From Litsea cubeba (lineage: Eukaryota; Streptophyta; Magnoliopsida; Laurales; Lauraceae), in assembly GCA_012931725.1 (NCBI GenBank), contig CM022945.1, positions 15,031,203 to 15,095,202 on the forward strand: 64,000 nt of DNA, in the 5' to 3' direction. Positions 36,801-49,246 of this stretch are shown piece by piece. Both the position numbers and the translations under genes were made by a program. Under the pieces are notes generated by a model. That model was not told the DNA's origin and ran no database searches. It saw only the letters and a program-made list of their open reading frames with translations. The number at the start of each line of letters is the position of its first letter. The stretch's first letter is position 1.

Positions 36801-37880
36801 ATTTTTGTTAACCTTACTATTTTAAGTCTCGATATTGCGACTTATCATGTTAATACTTCTTGACATCGCGAATGATGTTGGACACATATATAGACACAAA
36901 ATCCAGAGCTTGTGAGTGTTATGTCTCAAACTCGCGAGTCATATCTCGAGCTCGCGAGTGTCATGTCTCGAACTCGTGAGAGATAAAGTGAGGTCTAGAA
37001 AAAAATTGAAGTCTGCTATATAAGATGCTTTGGGGCATTACATGTATTTGAGGATGCTTTTGGAGGTATAGGGATATTTAAGGATGCTTTTGGTAAAAAA
37101 CCCTAATAACTAATATCCAATATCTAGTACATAGTGGTATTTTGAGAATTTTAAAACAGTAATGAAATATGTAAACATATCTTAGTTCTACTATTTCAAT
37201 TTTGTTCTTATAAAGTCTACAGTAAAGGATGTTTCCTCCCAATCCCAATATCTAGTACATAGTGATATTTTGTGAATTTTATTTTTAATACAATAATGAA
37301 TATTAAAACATATCTAAATTCTACTATTTCAATTGTGTTCTTATAAAGCAAAAGTAGAGGATATTTCCTCCCAATCTTGACGCCCTTGTTAAATCGCTAA
37401 AATACAACAAAAATTACCAAAAAACTGCACGAACAAGATCGCCACCATCATCATTAGTTTAAAAGCACATAAGTAGATTTTTCCCTGTTCTCTCATTCTC
37501 ATACAATGTGGGTTTTTGTCTAAATTTCTGTAATAAATGAGAAGAGAACAAAGCTACTAACAAATAATCACAAATATCATTAGAGAACCTACTGCATCAT
37601 TTTCCCCTAAAAACAAATTTGAAAATCTTCAAAGACAAAACCCCATGGTGACAAAAAAAAGAAAAAGAAAAAGATAAATAAGAAATTAAGGCAAAACCCA
37701 TATACCCCCAAAGCAACAAACCCTCAAAACACCATGACTGAACATTCAAATGAAAACAAAACAACAAAGAAAAACCACACTTTAAAAAGAATGAATGTCA
37801 TTACAAAAAGGACCAAACATCAGAAAATCCTCAAAAAGATGGAAAAAAGAACATATTTTTAAAAGAAAAACTCCCATGAT

Positions 37881-37919
<39 letters not shown>

Positions 37920-38465
37920 ACAAGTAATCAAAACAAAACGCATATAGAAAAAAAAAAAAAAAAAAAGTGAACTCAGAAGAACATGATTCAAAATTCAGAA
38001 GAAGACCAAATAACAAAGGAAAACACACACCTGCCAAGAATCAAGTCAGTATAAAAGGGACCCAATATCGGAAAATCCCCAAAAGGAAGGAAAAAAAAAT
38101 AACATATTTTTAAAAGACAAATTCCCATGATAACCAAAAAAATATGTACATCGACAAACAATTCAGACAAAACCCAAAAAAAAAAAAAAAAAAAAGAGTA
38201 GTCAAGTCAGATGAAAACCAAATAACAATGTAAAACACACACATGTGGCAAGAATCAAGTCAGTCGAAAAAGGACCCAACATCAGAAAAGCACCAAAAAG
38301 AGAACTTAGTGAGAAAATTGTAATAGAATAGAAGATGAATGCATGAAAGCTTACAGATTCAGGCTTCCCAATGATCTTTGAAAGGGCTTTGGTGGCATCC
38401 TTTAGGATGTCAGAGGTCACAACTGCATCCACAGGGACATTGGTGAATATATTCAAAGTGGGCAT
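33846..38465 (-). CDS. MDL2: MIF/D-dopachrome tautomerase-like protein (MDL2 type)
   Basis: Three exons: 38355-38465 (37 codons), 35220-35420 (67 codons) and 33846-33881 (11 codons plus stop), all phase 0, for 115 residues, the usual size of the family. MIF-family proteins are small trimeric tautomerases; the plant members lack a settled physiological role. Family marks are the N-terminal Met-Pro (Pro2 is the catalytic base in MIF), IIGKPES with the conserved lysine, YVMILL, EEPAAYGELISIGGL, ILETKLS, SRFYIKFYD and the C-terminus FFGFNGSTF. Splice sites are TCT|GTAAGC, gtcag|TAT, CAG|gtgagc and gaag|CGC. The sequence is closest to what is remembered of Arabidopsis At5g01650; the paralogue name is less certain than the family. 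Introns are 2.9 and 1.3 kb. Confidence 0.92.
34931..34953. repeat. GA microsatellite in MDL intron 2
   Basis: A (GA)n tract preceded by an AT-rich palindromic stretch, ATATATATTATATATAT. Confidence 0.85.
36235..37103. mobile_element. Inverted-repeat transposon in MDL intron 1
   Basis: The first and last roughly 85 bases are inverted repeats, beginning GGGTTTTTACCAAAAGCATA at the left and ending TTTTGGTAAAAAACCC at the right. Both contain ACATGTATTTGAGGATG or its complement. The interior (36900-36985) repeats CTCGCGAGT-type words. There is no transposase coding, and no exact target duplication could be identified, so the superfamily is open (long repeats suggest MULE). Confidence 0.8.
37128..37380. 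repeat. Tandem duplication, period about 124 bp
   Basis: Two copies of TATCTAGTACATAGTG begin near 37130 and 37250. They continue through CTACTATTTCAATT and GATAT/GATGTTTCCTCCCAATC. Confidence 0.75.
37795..38315. repeat. Imperfect tandem repeat beside MDL exon 1
   Basis: About 2.5 units begin near 37807, 38056 and 38269, each starting GGACC.AA.ATC.GAAAA. The first two continue ACATATTTTTAAAAGA and CTCCCATGATAA. Spacing differs because of an (AT)n tract (37887-37911) and A runs (37950-37966, 38177-38196). Confidence 0.75.
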
Positions 38466-39700
38466 CTCTCCCCACTCTTAGCTTCTGCAATTGGTATCTC
38501 TGGTGTTGGAATGGATGAGTTTGAGGTCACTCACAACTCACAAGTCACAGCTCAGGGATAAGAAAAGAATGGCTTTCAGTTCATCAACTCAAAAACAAAC
38601 ATTGACAGAGAAAGCTCCAAAATTATATATTACTCAGAACTCAGGGATGGTGAGGGTTGAGATTTGAGAGGTAGGGATGTCAAAGGGCCTGAAATGCCAA
38701 GTCCAGCTGTGGCAAATGGGTAGGGTCGGGTCTAAACAGGTCGGGTTTACAAACAGGTTGGTTGAAAAGGCATGTCTACAGGTTGGACGGCTTTAAAAGC
38801 AGGTCAACTAACCTCAACCTACACACAATGCAGGTCAACCTGTTTAGCCCGGCCTAAGTTGCAAAAGCATAGCCCAAACCTGTTCCATTTCAAACCATTT
38901 CAAAGCTACATCTGATCTGTGTGAAATTGTAGGCCAAAATAAACTCAACACAAGCTCAGCTCATTCTATATTAAATAAAATTTTCTAAGTATCAAAATAT
39001 TAAACTACCAAAATTATTTAAACAAGATTAAATATATTGGCGGGTTAAGACAGTTGAGTTGGTTAACCCTAATTCGACCCATTTTATTATGGGTGGGATT
39101 CTTCTTACCTGTGACTTACTCATATATATTGGGGTCAATTTATGTGGCTCAAATATAGGTCAGGTTGAGTAAGGTTAGATATTGCCGCCCCAAATGCTAT
39201 CTAGGGGTTAGGCTTCGGTTGGGCTTTGATCGGTCTTGTGTTTGGATTTTGAATCTGGGTGGGGATCAGTTTAATATCCAATTAAGCAAATACACAACTT
39301 ATTTGTTTTATTTGATCAATAATTATGGACGCAATCCCACTACACAAAGCGCTTAACCAACAAGGTTGATTGGTGAGAATTATCACTTGTGATTCCTTTG
39401 GAAAGGAGAGATAGCCACCATCGGAACCTATGTGACCACCATCCACACGGTCCCCATATAACAGGTCCGCAAGCCTCTACCATAGGACCTATATGATGAC
39501 AATCTCAATCGTTCGAGATGAATGTCATCCCCTCTCAAATATCAGTTCAAAAAAAGTGAGTCTCACCATTAGATTGAGCACACGACTGAAATGTGATTAA
39601 TGCAACATCAGCAGCGATACCACGTCACATTTTAAATTATTTGTTCAATCTTAAAGTGGGACCCACTCCTACTGGGCCTGAAGTTGTCATTTATGTGGGC
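38466..39700. other. Upstream region of MDL gene; repeat-like middle
   Basis: The MDL promoter must lie in the right-hand neighbourhood of 38465. From about 38672 to 39200 the sequence carries repeated AGGTCGGGTT/CAGGTTGG words, and TAGGGATGTCAAAGGG at the start looks like a hAT end. A matching right end was not established. Confidence 0.4.
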
Positions 39701-39835
39701 CCCACTGGAGAGTTTTGGAGGCCCGTTACACATTTGGTATACAGTGATCGGGTATAAAATGGGAAGAGAAGACGAAGTGGAAGTAGAAAAAAGAAGAAAG
39801 AGGAGGGAAGCATCAGGTACTGCCTTCTCCCTATC
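39700..39835 (+). promoter_or_regulatory. Promoter-like start of an unidentified transcript
   Basis: A TATA box (TATAAAATGG) occurs near 39755. It is followed about 30 bases later by purine-rich sequence of 5'-exon type and a good splice donor, CATCAG|GTACTG, at 39819. An ATG at 39760 opens a short Glu/Arg/Lys-rich reading frame up to that donor. No downstream exon could be linked with confidence. Confidence 0.3.
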
Positions 39836-40976
39836 TCTCGTTTGGTTTTGCTCTTCCAGATCTGCTTTTGCCGACACATGAATATGGATTTCTACTCTTT
39901 CAATCAATTTCTTTTTGCTTTTTTATGGGTTTCGTTGATTTGGTTTGGTATGTGGTTTTGATAAATAGATAGATAGATTTGGTGGTATTAATATGATTGA
40001 ACAAATGAAATGAATGATCTTTGTGACGCAGTCATGGATTCTAATTTCTAGCAGAAGAGAAGAAGACAGTATGTGATTGGTTTTTTATACTGCTGTTGTG
40101 TTGTATTAGCAGTACACAGTAACTGACTGATGCTTCTTTTGGGTCTTGAAGGAGACAAAGGAAAATCAGGATTGATATACACAAATAGGTTAAATTAAAT
40201 CACAAGCATAAACACCATAGAGCAATGGGAGCATCCTAGAAATCAACCTTTATTCTTTTCCAGAAAACTGTGATGCATTGATTAAATAATTTCCAAAACC
40301 CTAATTAACTCCAATCACAATAGTTATCCCTCTCACTAATGGATTATTCACTTAATGTAGGATACTAATGCTGGGCGCATTAAATGCTGCTTAGAAAATA
40401 GTGAACCAACTGAATTGCCTTTTCATTGCTTGATTCTAAATTGAGTTTTAGAATTTACGGAATTCCGGGGTGTTATGACATTTTAAAACAATCCCTTAAT
40501 GATGAAAAATTGTGTATATAATCTTGGACTGTTTGGTTTTCTAATTAACACACGAGTTTGTACTCCATGTGCTCGATCATATGCTTCTATGTATCTAATT
40601 GTGAGATTTTCATTGCGATCTGCATCAATTGGTTCTTTGCCCCATTTTGGTAGCTTGTAAATGATAGATATAGTTCTTCCTCTGATATTCATGATTGTTA
40701 ATATGTAAAATGTACAAGTTTATATTATTTTTAGTTATTTGGGCGAGGTCATGTACCCTATTTCCAGATTTACATTTCGTAGTGATGAGACATTAGAAGA
40801 TGATTCTTTGTTGCTTTTAAAAGTACACCGTCCCATTTTTTGGCATTTCTGGGCTGGGATCATGTTGCGACTGCTAACATGTTAGGGATACTTTACTATT
40901 ACTTACAATTGGTTTTGGATATTTTGTTGATTTTCATTACACTTGTATTCTGTAGATTGCTGGATGCTTTTATGTC

Positions 40977-41142
40977 GGTTACTTTATGTATAAAAAAAAA
41001 TATGTATGTGTGTGTGTATATATACATATTAATGAAATCCACCTTTTTTTCTTTTCTTAGGTTACTTTATGTATAAAAAAAAGTATGTATGTGTGTGTAT
41101 ATATACATATTAATGAAATCCACCTTTTTTTCTTTTCTTATT
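40977..41142. repeat. 83-bp tandem duplication
   Basis: GGTTACTTTATGTATAAAAA begins at 40977 and again at 41060. Each copy continues with GTATG(TG)n, TATATATACATATTAATG and CCACCTTTTTTTCTTTTCTT. The copies differ mainly in the A and TG run lengths. Confidence 0.9.
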
Positions 41143-42893
41143 CTTTTCTCTCTTCTTAGGATGCCCATCACTAATTTTTCTCATTGTTCAATATTTTTTT
41201 ATGAATTGTAGGTATCCGATGTATATTCATTGCCTTTTATTTTTTACAATTATTTTTTGTTGTGTGCGCTAAACATTCCACAGTCCGGTCACTCCGGTGT
41301 AGGTTTTGGCTGTTATTTACTCAATTATATTTCACTCGTCATGATAACTTGACTTTGGGAAAACTTCTTTCTTTTCCCTTTTTTAATGATATCAAAACTT
41401 GTTAGTAATGTATTTATTGGAATTTAAATTTACAGAAATCCCCAATTGGCCCACTCTAAGTAATGAAACAAATGAAAGTAGAATTCTTATTTCCAATTAA
41501 ATTTCAAAGCTCTCATACAATGATTTTGTTTAGAATTTTATTTCTTATATTTAATACTAACTATGAGTAACAGATTCTATTTAGTATTTTGAGAAATCAA
41601 AGAAAGTGAACAACGCCAATCCAGTGAAGAATATGTGGGCAATACAACAGTTCTATTACAATGATTTGAGTGGAAATGAAGCCAATGTAGGATAAATCTC
41701 TAGCTCGCCCAACTTATCTTATGTCTTTCTCTATTTAGCAATAGGACCAACTTATTATCTATGCGCGCGCACACATACACACATCCCTGAAGAGCAAGCA
41801 CTGATCTCAAGTTGATATTGATCTATTCAATTACAAAAGAATTGCATTATATAAAAGTAATCAAACTTTTAGTTCCTTTAACTAAGGGTCAAGATCAATT
41901 GATTGGACTGGTTTTAGGCTGAACCCTTGTCCACATCCAGATCATTCATCCTTCTTTATCTACTTAGTTGTCAACCATCTACTTTGGCCCTGCCTTTTGG
42001 TGGATTCTCTAGTGAAAAATGCATTAGTGCAAGCTGAGTATTGTTATAAAAAAAGGGAGAACGCAAGAGGCAGATTGTGTTTTGATTTGAAGGTATTATA
42101 GTCATTGTACCTCCACTAGCTATATTCGCTGCCTACTTCTTTTGTTTTATACAAACCCTAATCAAATCAATCTCTATTTTAGAAAGATAATAGATGATGA
42201 ACAATGCATCCAAGGCATTCAAAGCATGTGTATCCATAGAGTGAAGCCCACGCCTCTATAGTCTACATACCTCGGAAAGAGGCATATTGGGACATGGAGG
42301 CTCCATTGGCACACATTAGAGGCTCTTCCTCTTGGCAAATGCAACCGAACTATCATGCACTGGAATACGTATCCCTCTAGCCAAATTTATGTAAAATTTT
42401 GGGCTCCACTCTATAGGTACACGTGCTTTGAATGCTATGAATGTACTATTCATCTTTTCTTACTTTTCGTCTCCTCCTTCTGAAAGAGAGACTGATTTGG
42501 TTAGGATTTGTATATAACAACAAAAGAAGTAAGCAAAAAAAAAAAAGAAGTAGTGAAGGCACAATGATTATAATACCCATAAATCAAAATCCAATCCGCC
42601 TTTTTTTTTTTTAACAATGCTCAGCCTGAACTTAAGCCTTTTTTCACTAGAAAACCAAATTCCATATAACAGTCCCTCTTTATAGTTATCTGAGATTGGG
42701 TCATTTGTGGGTAAGGTTCAAAGAAATGTTGTGGGCTCATTTTAACCTACTTCCACTCATCATTGTTGTGAATCATCCCGTTGCTTCTCAGTAACCTACA
42801 TCAGGCTCATCTTAGGTTGGATTACGTTACGTTCCTTTATTGATTGATTGCTTCGAGACTATTTGAATCTATTCTTATGTTGATCAATTGCTT
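41143..42893. other. Intergenic, no gene recognised
   Basis: AT-rich. An inverted similarity exists between about 42030-42260 and 42420-42560, sharing GCATTCAAAGCATGTG / CACGTGCTTTGAATGC and AGTAG/CTACTTCTTTTGTT words. This suggests a foldback element of roughly 550 bases. No coding was supported. Confidence 0.4.
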
Positions 42894-43443
42894 AAAAGAA
42901 TATCATATAATATAATACACAAAAAATGATAGCTTTGAGAATTACGATTGAATTGGGTTGATAGATATATTGTTTAAACGCTGAGTGCTAGTTTTAGGGA
43001 GTGTCTGGTACTTTGGTTGCTCACTCAATTCCCAACAGAATGGATTCTTATTTTAACAAGATGTGAAATCCTATAAATGAAAGAATAATAATATCCTATT
43101 GGTGATTAGTTTAATGCTTTTGATTCAAACAATCCCAATTTTTAGATTAGCAGAAATGGCTCAAAAGCAAAAGAATATCATATAATATAATACACAAAAA
43201 ATGATAGCTTTGAGAATTACGATTGAATTGGGTTGATAGATATATTGTTTAAACGCTGAGTGCTAGTTTTAGGGAGTGTCTGGTACTTTGGTTGCTCACT
43301 CAATTCCCAACAGAATGGATTCTTATTTTAACAAGATGTGAAATCCTATAAATGAAAGAATAATAATATCCTATTGGTGATTAGTTTAATGCTTTTGATT
43401 CAAACAATCCCAATTTTTAGATTAGCAGAAATGGCTCAAAAGA
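42894..43443. repeat. 275-bp tandem duplication, copies apparently identical
   Basis: Bases 42894-43168 are repeated at 43169-43443 (start AAAAGAATATCATATAATAT, end GCAGAAATGGCTCAAAAG) with no difference noticed apart from the junction. This indicates a very recent duplication or an assembly artefact. Confidence 0.9.
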
Positions 43444-44244
43444 AACTTTGATTTGCATCCCTAATGTCTCCACCTATGCCTGTTAATCTACCCTCACAAT
43501 GTTTTTTCTCATGATGCACCAACAAATTATTGGCGGATTATCCCCTATATATGACATATTTCCTCCCACTTCTTGAATGGTTCTCTCTGTATTGAGCCAG
43601 TCATATCTTGAAATGAATAGTCATTTCTCTCCTTTCATAGTGATTGAATAATGCTGTCAGACACAACCTCCATAAACTATATATTGCCTCTAGCTAGTTC
43701 ATAGCTCACTTGCCGGCATCAATGACTCTAGCTAATGACGATGACACTAATTTCTTATTGATGAAAAAAATTGATTAGTTGGAAATTACAATAATTTCCC
43801 GCATTAATGTCGGTGGATGTTTGGGAATTCCAAATGCTAGATTTTTTAAATGCTTGTATCATTAATTCCTCATTTCATTCATACTCCAATATTTGCTGAT
43901 ATTTGTGCATCATGAATTCCATAAACTCCCTGTTTCATGGCTACTAGAGTTCCTTAATAGAAGTACATGTGTATGCATTCTGTGTTTATAGATTCAAATG
44001 TACAGATACTATAGTGCATGAAGTGTATAGATTCATAGCTACTTGAGAGCTCATCAATGTGTACATACTATAATGTACATATTTGGGTTCTACTTAGTGA
44101 CAAAATGCAACACTCAAACGTGGAGACAGCCTTTTGAAATTAGGATAGGACATGGTTGTGCACCATCAAGGGTTCTTGGGTAGTTCTGAAAAGCCTTTGA
44201 TAATCTGTGCTTGCCACTTTTTCTTGCTTGGTTCAACACTTTAG

Positions 44245-45140
44245 CCATTTTTTAGCTGTTTGATGCACTGCTTTTCCTTGAATACATGGAAAACCATTTC
44301 TTTTGGCGGTTGGGGTGGATGGGTTGGGATCGCTTTTCACAATATCCTGGAAATTGAATCTGCAGTGCCATAGAATTTCTAGTGTTGCAAAAATGTGTCC
44401 TAAATTTAAGCATTCCATTCATTGGAGCAGCCACATTTCAACAATTATGGATGACAGTCCAACACTTGTCGACACACTGTCCCAATTCGTAACGGTATGA
44501 CATTTGGACAACTGTTTAAATTGTCTCTGTGATGCATTCCTACCAGCTGCTCTAAATTTTGTCAAAGCAACAGATTCATCCACATACCATTGGTAGGGTT
44601 TTTGTAAGACCATGACTGATCCTTAAAAGGGAATGAACTGAAAAACATCATATCATATCAATGTAAAACCCTCGGGAATAAATTCACTGCTGGATGGCTG
44701 ACCATTGATTACTAGCTATTTATGATGCACAGACACGGTTTGAATACGAATAGGACACGCTATAGATACGGCAGGGACACAGATTTTACACATAAAAAGT
44801 GAAGTATCGGATACGATACAACACGATATGTTGTCCATTTTAAAGTATCTGTACATCACAACTAGCGATTCCCGCTTCTTCATGTAGGTGAGTTGGAGCC
44901 TGCAATCCGAAATTAGGTCAAGTATTTGGAGTTAGCTCAACCTGGCGGGATCGCTACCCTTTGCCCTGGCCATTGTAAAAAGTTTGTAACACGTCACCCA
45001 GGGCATCAGGGGCATGATGACTTGACATCATCCTCTATTACAGGAGATAATGGCTTCCCTCTCTCTCATTCAGCAGGGGAGGCTTCCAAGTCAAAGCTTA
45101 CAATACCAACACATTCGCAGGTCTTGGTGTCACCAGAAAT
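44245..45140 (+). pseudogene. Coding-like remnant, unidentified (part 1)
   Basis: Several stretches read like protein between splice-like borders on the plus strand. A frame at 44303-44494 contains SSVAKMCPKFKHSIHWSS and DDSPTLVDTLSQFVT before a possible donor ACG|GTATGA. A second after ATTAG at 44915 contains KYLELAQPGGIATLCPGHCK and continues Ser-rich to about 45120. Other frames and the minus strand are also partly open, so chance is not excluded. No family was recognised. A MITE (44719-44860) lies between the two parts. Confidence 0.25.
44719..44860 (-). mobile_element. 142-bp hAT-like MITE, copy 1
   Basis: Flanks ACTAGCTA (44711-44718) and ACTAGCGA (44861-44868) match at 7 of 8 bases. 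The internal word CATAAAAAGTGAAGTATCGG is the reverse of the same word in the copies at 48584-48703 and 54823-54964. Confidence 0.8.
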
Positions 45141-45920
45141 TCAAAACCAAGATAGAGAGATAACGATATTTTTTGTTCAGTGCTTGGGAGGAGAGGAAAC
45201 AATCCTTCACCCCTAGGATGAGTTCATACTTGATGCAATTTATCCTTCCAGTCCTTAATCTTAGCTCTCAAATTCTAAATGATAACTAATCTAGATAACT
45301 TTCACCTATTCTCGTCAAGGAAGGATTCTAAAGTTGGCAACAACAAATTAACTACTCTAGATGAGATCCTAACTTATCTAGGATTCTCAAGATAACATCA
45401 TCATCATTAAATCCTTGCCCCAATTATTATTGATTAGTTCTCGGCTGTCCAGAATCGAGTGTCCCTCGGGCTCATGGCCAAAGGCTCCTGGACTGAGCTG
45501 AGCAGGAGATACCCTGGATTATAAAAAAAAAAAAATGCTGTCTCGAGATCCTCCTTTAATGAATTTTATGTTGCTAGCCGGAGAAGAAAATTATGATGCA
45601 AATTTTGTGAATTGAATTCATCAAATATGTTAAATTAAATGTTGATAGATTGTATAATACTTGACAATTGCTTGATTGGTTGTGTTGTGTTCTCTTGTAT
45701 ATCTTTTTTGATAATTGAAATCCTTTGTTATTGATAATAAAAAAAAAAAAAGATGGGTCATCGCGGCCTTTGTTTCGAATGCAAGATGTCATATTTCTTG
45801 CGGCCATTGTTTCAAATGTAAGATGTCATATTTCTTTCTTTACACATGATGTGGTTAATTGTGCTATTCTGTTTGACATGCTATAGTCTCACTCTCGACT
45901 TTCTTGCTAACTGATCTCAG

Positions 45921-46133
45921 GATAGAGTGGATTTCAAGCAGAGAACTGCAAGGTGGCTGTGACATTCCAGTTATGCAATAAGCTACAATGGCCGGACTAT
46001 GACAAAGGCTTTGGATTTATTAGGTCGAACAAATTCAGCAGACACGATTCGATCCTTGCTATTTTGTGGTGGGCCGTCGCATGCGGAGTTACTGCATGAT
46101 GAGATTAGCAGAAACCTACCTTTGCATGTTTAG
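45921..46133 (+). pseudogene. Coding-like 3' exon with an in-frame stop, unidentified (part 2)
   Basis: After a good acceptor (GATCTCAG) a 70-codon frame runs to a TAG at 46131. It starts DRVDFKQRTARWL, meets TGA at 45960, then continues SYNGRTMTKALDLLGRTN, SADTIRSLLFCGGPSH and ELLHDEISRNLPLHV. Composition and length look like a real terminal exon broken by one nonsense change (TGA could derive from CGA). The family is not recognised, and the link to the stretch at 44.2-45.1 kb is only by position. Confidence 0.35.
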
Positions 46134-46139
46134 GATGTC

Positions 46140-47458
46140 TTTTATTGCCAAAAGCATATAGAACTTTATCAAATATGATTTGAGACCAAAGGCCTTTTTT
46201 TTTTTTTTTTCCTATGAATGTTAAAGGTCATTGTGGTTGAAGTATTTTAAGAATGATTTAAGTAACTTAATCCAATGATGGAGTTGTGAACATACACCCT
46301 TTGGCAACTGATAAGAATCAGTGACTAGATAGAGAGATATGTGCTCCAAGACATGGGCACTTTTGTTTCAAGTTATGGAACAGGGGTTGCAGTGTGGATG
46401 GTGTGCGAATCACACCCTTGTGTTAAGAAATGGCAATAAGGTGGTAAAGGCTATGATTTCATTGATTTGGCATATAGCCTGTTCTAACCATCAGTTCCTT
46501 CAGGTCTGGCCATGATGTTATAAAAACATTAAATTAGCATGACTTTATAGTTATATAATAAATAAATTTAGAGAATGATAGAAACTCTAAAATGAGGAGT
46601 GATAAGGTAAGGTTGGCCTTAGATGTGATCTCAAGTTGTAGGCATGCACTTTGACCACATCTTCTGAAGACCAGTTGAAGATGAATCTTCCCTTGTTTGC
46701 TTATGCAGTTCCAATTTTCAGTTCAATTATCTCCATTACATGAATAGTCTTCTAAAATAGTGACTGAATGCACAACACATGAATGTCTTCTGAAAGCTCA
46801 AAATCCTTTACTCAATTAGGGCTAGCTTTATGCTCATCCATACCATCTATGCAAAAACTGTCATCCCTGGATTGATGGGTATCAAAAAATTTACTCAATT
46901 TTGGAGAAATCTAGAATGATCGCAAGCATTTAAAAAGCAACCAAATATTGATTGCCCAGTCAGTCCAACAGTGAATATCGACCTCGTTAAAGAAGTCATT
47001 GTGGATTGTCATTTCCCGCTTACAGCATTTCCCAATTTCATCTTTCAAAATCTCACTTCTAACCGTGCTTGGTAAATTAAGGTATACTCCAAGAGGAATT
47101 CTAAATATCATACAAACTAAACAAGCCGTGAGCATTAGGATCTGTTAAATTTCATAAAAGGAAGAGATAATGAGCCAAGCTATGTTTTAATATAACTCAT
47201 GCATATCTGGACTCCTATAAATTACAGGCTCTTCCAGTTGGATGGGTCCAAGACCAGTCTTCCACCATAGGCTCGTTTATTGATAATTCGAATTGTTAAA
47301 ACCAATTTTCATCCATCGAAGGTGATTTTAATTTCTAGTTCGCAGTTAGAAGAATGCGGTTGGGATTTGATTGTTTCTGTTGTGTTTTGATCAGTCGGTT
47401 GCCTTTTTCTAGTCCTCACGATATTAACAACCCCCCTCTTCTTGTTTCATGGCCACCC

Positions 47459-47497
<39 letters not shown>

Positions 47498-48575
47498 GAT
47501 GTTGTATGATTACAACTTTCTTTTTCTTTTTTTCTTTTTTGTATAAGTACGAGTTCATTTTAATGTTGTTCTTACCTATAAATTTATATAAATTGTAGGG
47601 CAGTATCTTGGCTTCGTTTATTACAAAATGGTGATCTCAAACTTTGTTTAGTAGCATAGAGTACGGCGTACCCCATGTGATGGTGCACACACATATAGAT
47701 GTAATTGAAAAGGACTGAAGCCTCTTAGTCAGTTGAGATGTAATGTTTTTTACCACGTTTGGATGATAAAGTAATGTGAGGAAGTACGGCTCCTGATGTC
47801 ACATCTCTAATCTTTACTCTTCCACAAAGCGAAATGCAGTAAGGTTGAGCGAACACAGTGTCGATCCTCTCTCTCTCTCTCACGGTCTCACCTTTGACAT
47901 GGTGTGACATTTTTACTTTACCTCTTAAAAACAAACATTTTACTACACATCAACTTTTACTTCAATAAATATGCTATACAATTACTTTTTGCATGATGTA
48001 ATGTCCTGTATATATGTGTGTTTGTGGAAGGAAGCTGGATCTGATAGGCAACTAGGGTATTTATTTGGAGTTCGTTGTTTATTAAGTGGCGTTCCAGAAG
48101 TTAAATGTCAATGCCTTGCTTTGGGAATTCTTTGATTTCTAGTCTGATTTACTTCAAGCTTGCACCATGCAGCAACTGTGTGGCTGATTAATACATACTC
48201 ACCTGTACTATACAAATGGGTCAAAAGGAGTCAAACTCCACAGTCCTTTAAAATCCCAGCTGCACAAGATTATATGCCCTTCAAATTTTATCTCAGTAGG
48301 TGTAGGCCCAGCGTAACATTGGATCAACATGATTAACACAATCTTATACATATTCACACGTTTTCTATCAAACGATCAATCTTGCGATGGCATGGATGTG
48401 TCATAACACTTGGGAGAGCTAATATTAAGCGGCCCGGTTTTGATATGTGGGACCCACTGTAGAGTTCCACTCCTTTTAACTCTCAACATTTCTTTGAAGA
48501 CATGGACTTGTAGGAGCCTCATCTCAGTTATAAATAAGTATAGCTCAAATCAATATGATTGAGATCTATATTCGA
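46140..48575. other. Intergenic, no gene recognised
   Basis: AT-rich sequence with a (GA)n microsatellite at 47461-47494 and a short (TC)n run at 47867-47881. No splice-consistent coding was seen. Confidence 0.4.
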
Positions 48576-48583
48576 CTGTCAAC

Positions 48584-48703
48584 CTATGATGCCCGGATAC
48601 TTCAAAATGGGCAATGTATTGTATTGTATCGTATCCGATACTTCACTTTTTATGTGTAAAATCCGTGTCCCTACCATGTCCATGCCGTATCTGGGCATCA
48701 TAG
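48584..48703 (+). mobile_element. 120-bp hAT-like MITE, copy 2
   Basis: Inverted ends CTATGATGCCCGGATAC and GTATCTGGGCATCATAG are flanked by CTGTCAAC (48576-48583) and CTATCAAC (48704-48711), matching 7 of 8. Same family as 44719-44860 and 54823-54964. Confidence 0.88.
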
Positions 48704-49246
48704 CTATCAACAGCATGAGCATTCCATCTTCTAGTTTCTCCTCCATAATACACAGTATTCCATATAATCCATGCACAGTATTACATTCCTCTTTCTGGCT
48801 TTTTTATTAAGGTAAGAATCCGTGGACTGTTGTACACACAAGGACATTAGTGCAACACAATGCGCCCCAAAATGTCCACCTATCTATGCTTCAAAGCATT
48901 CCTCGTATTTACACAATCAATTGTTTACCCACTGCTTTAACATATTCTGAAGAAGGAAATTTTGAAATCTCCAGTCTGTAGACAAAACACTTTACAGTTG
49001 CTCTGCACATTTAAGTAAACAGAACAGAAAAAACATTCTTCTTCTTTTAAAGGACACAATGACCCCGTACCTCTTCCACTCTTTAAAGGGGCAAAAAAAA
49101 AAAGGATAAATAGCCTCACAACAGTGGCAGATGATTCTGTTATTCATCATAAATTAAAAATTAAAAGAAGAAAACTAACCGGACAGATTGATGCAAGGAG
49201 AGTATAGAGAGAGAGGAGTACAGTCCTCAACAAAATTAAGCATTAA

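Noticed and set aside
40840..41076. 78-codon hydrophobic plus-strand frame
   Set aside because: It runs into the 83-bp tandem repeat and its hydrophobicity comes from T-rich DNA.
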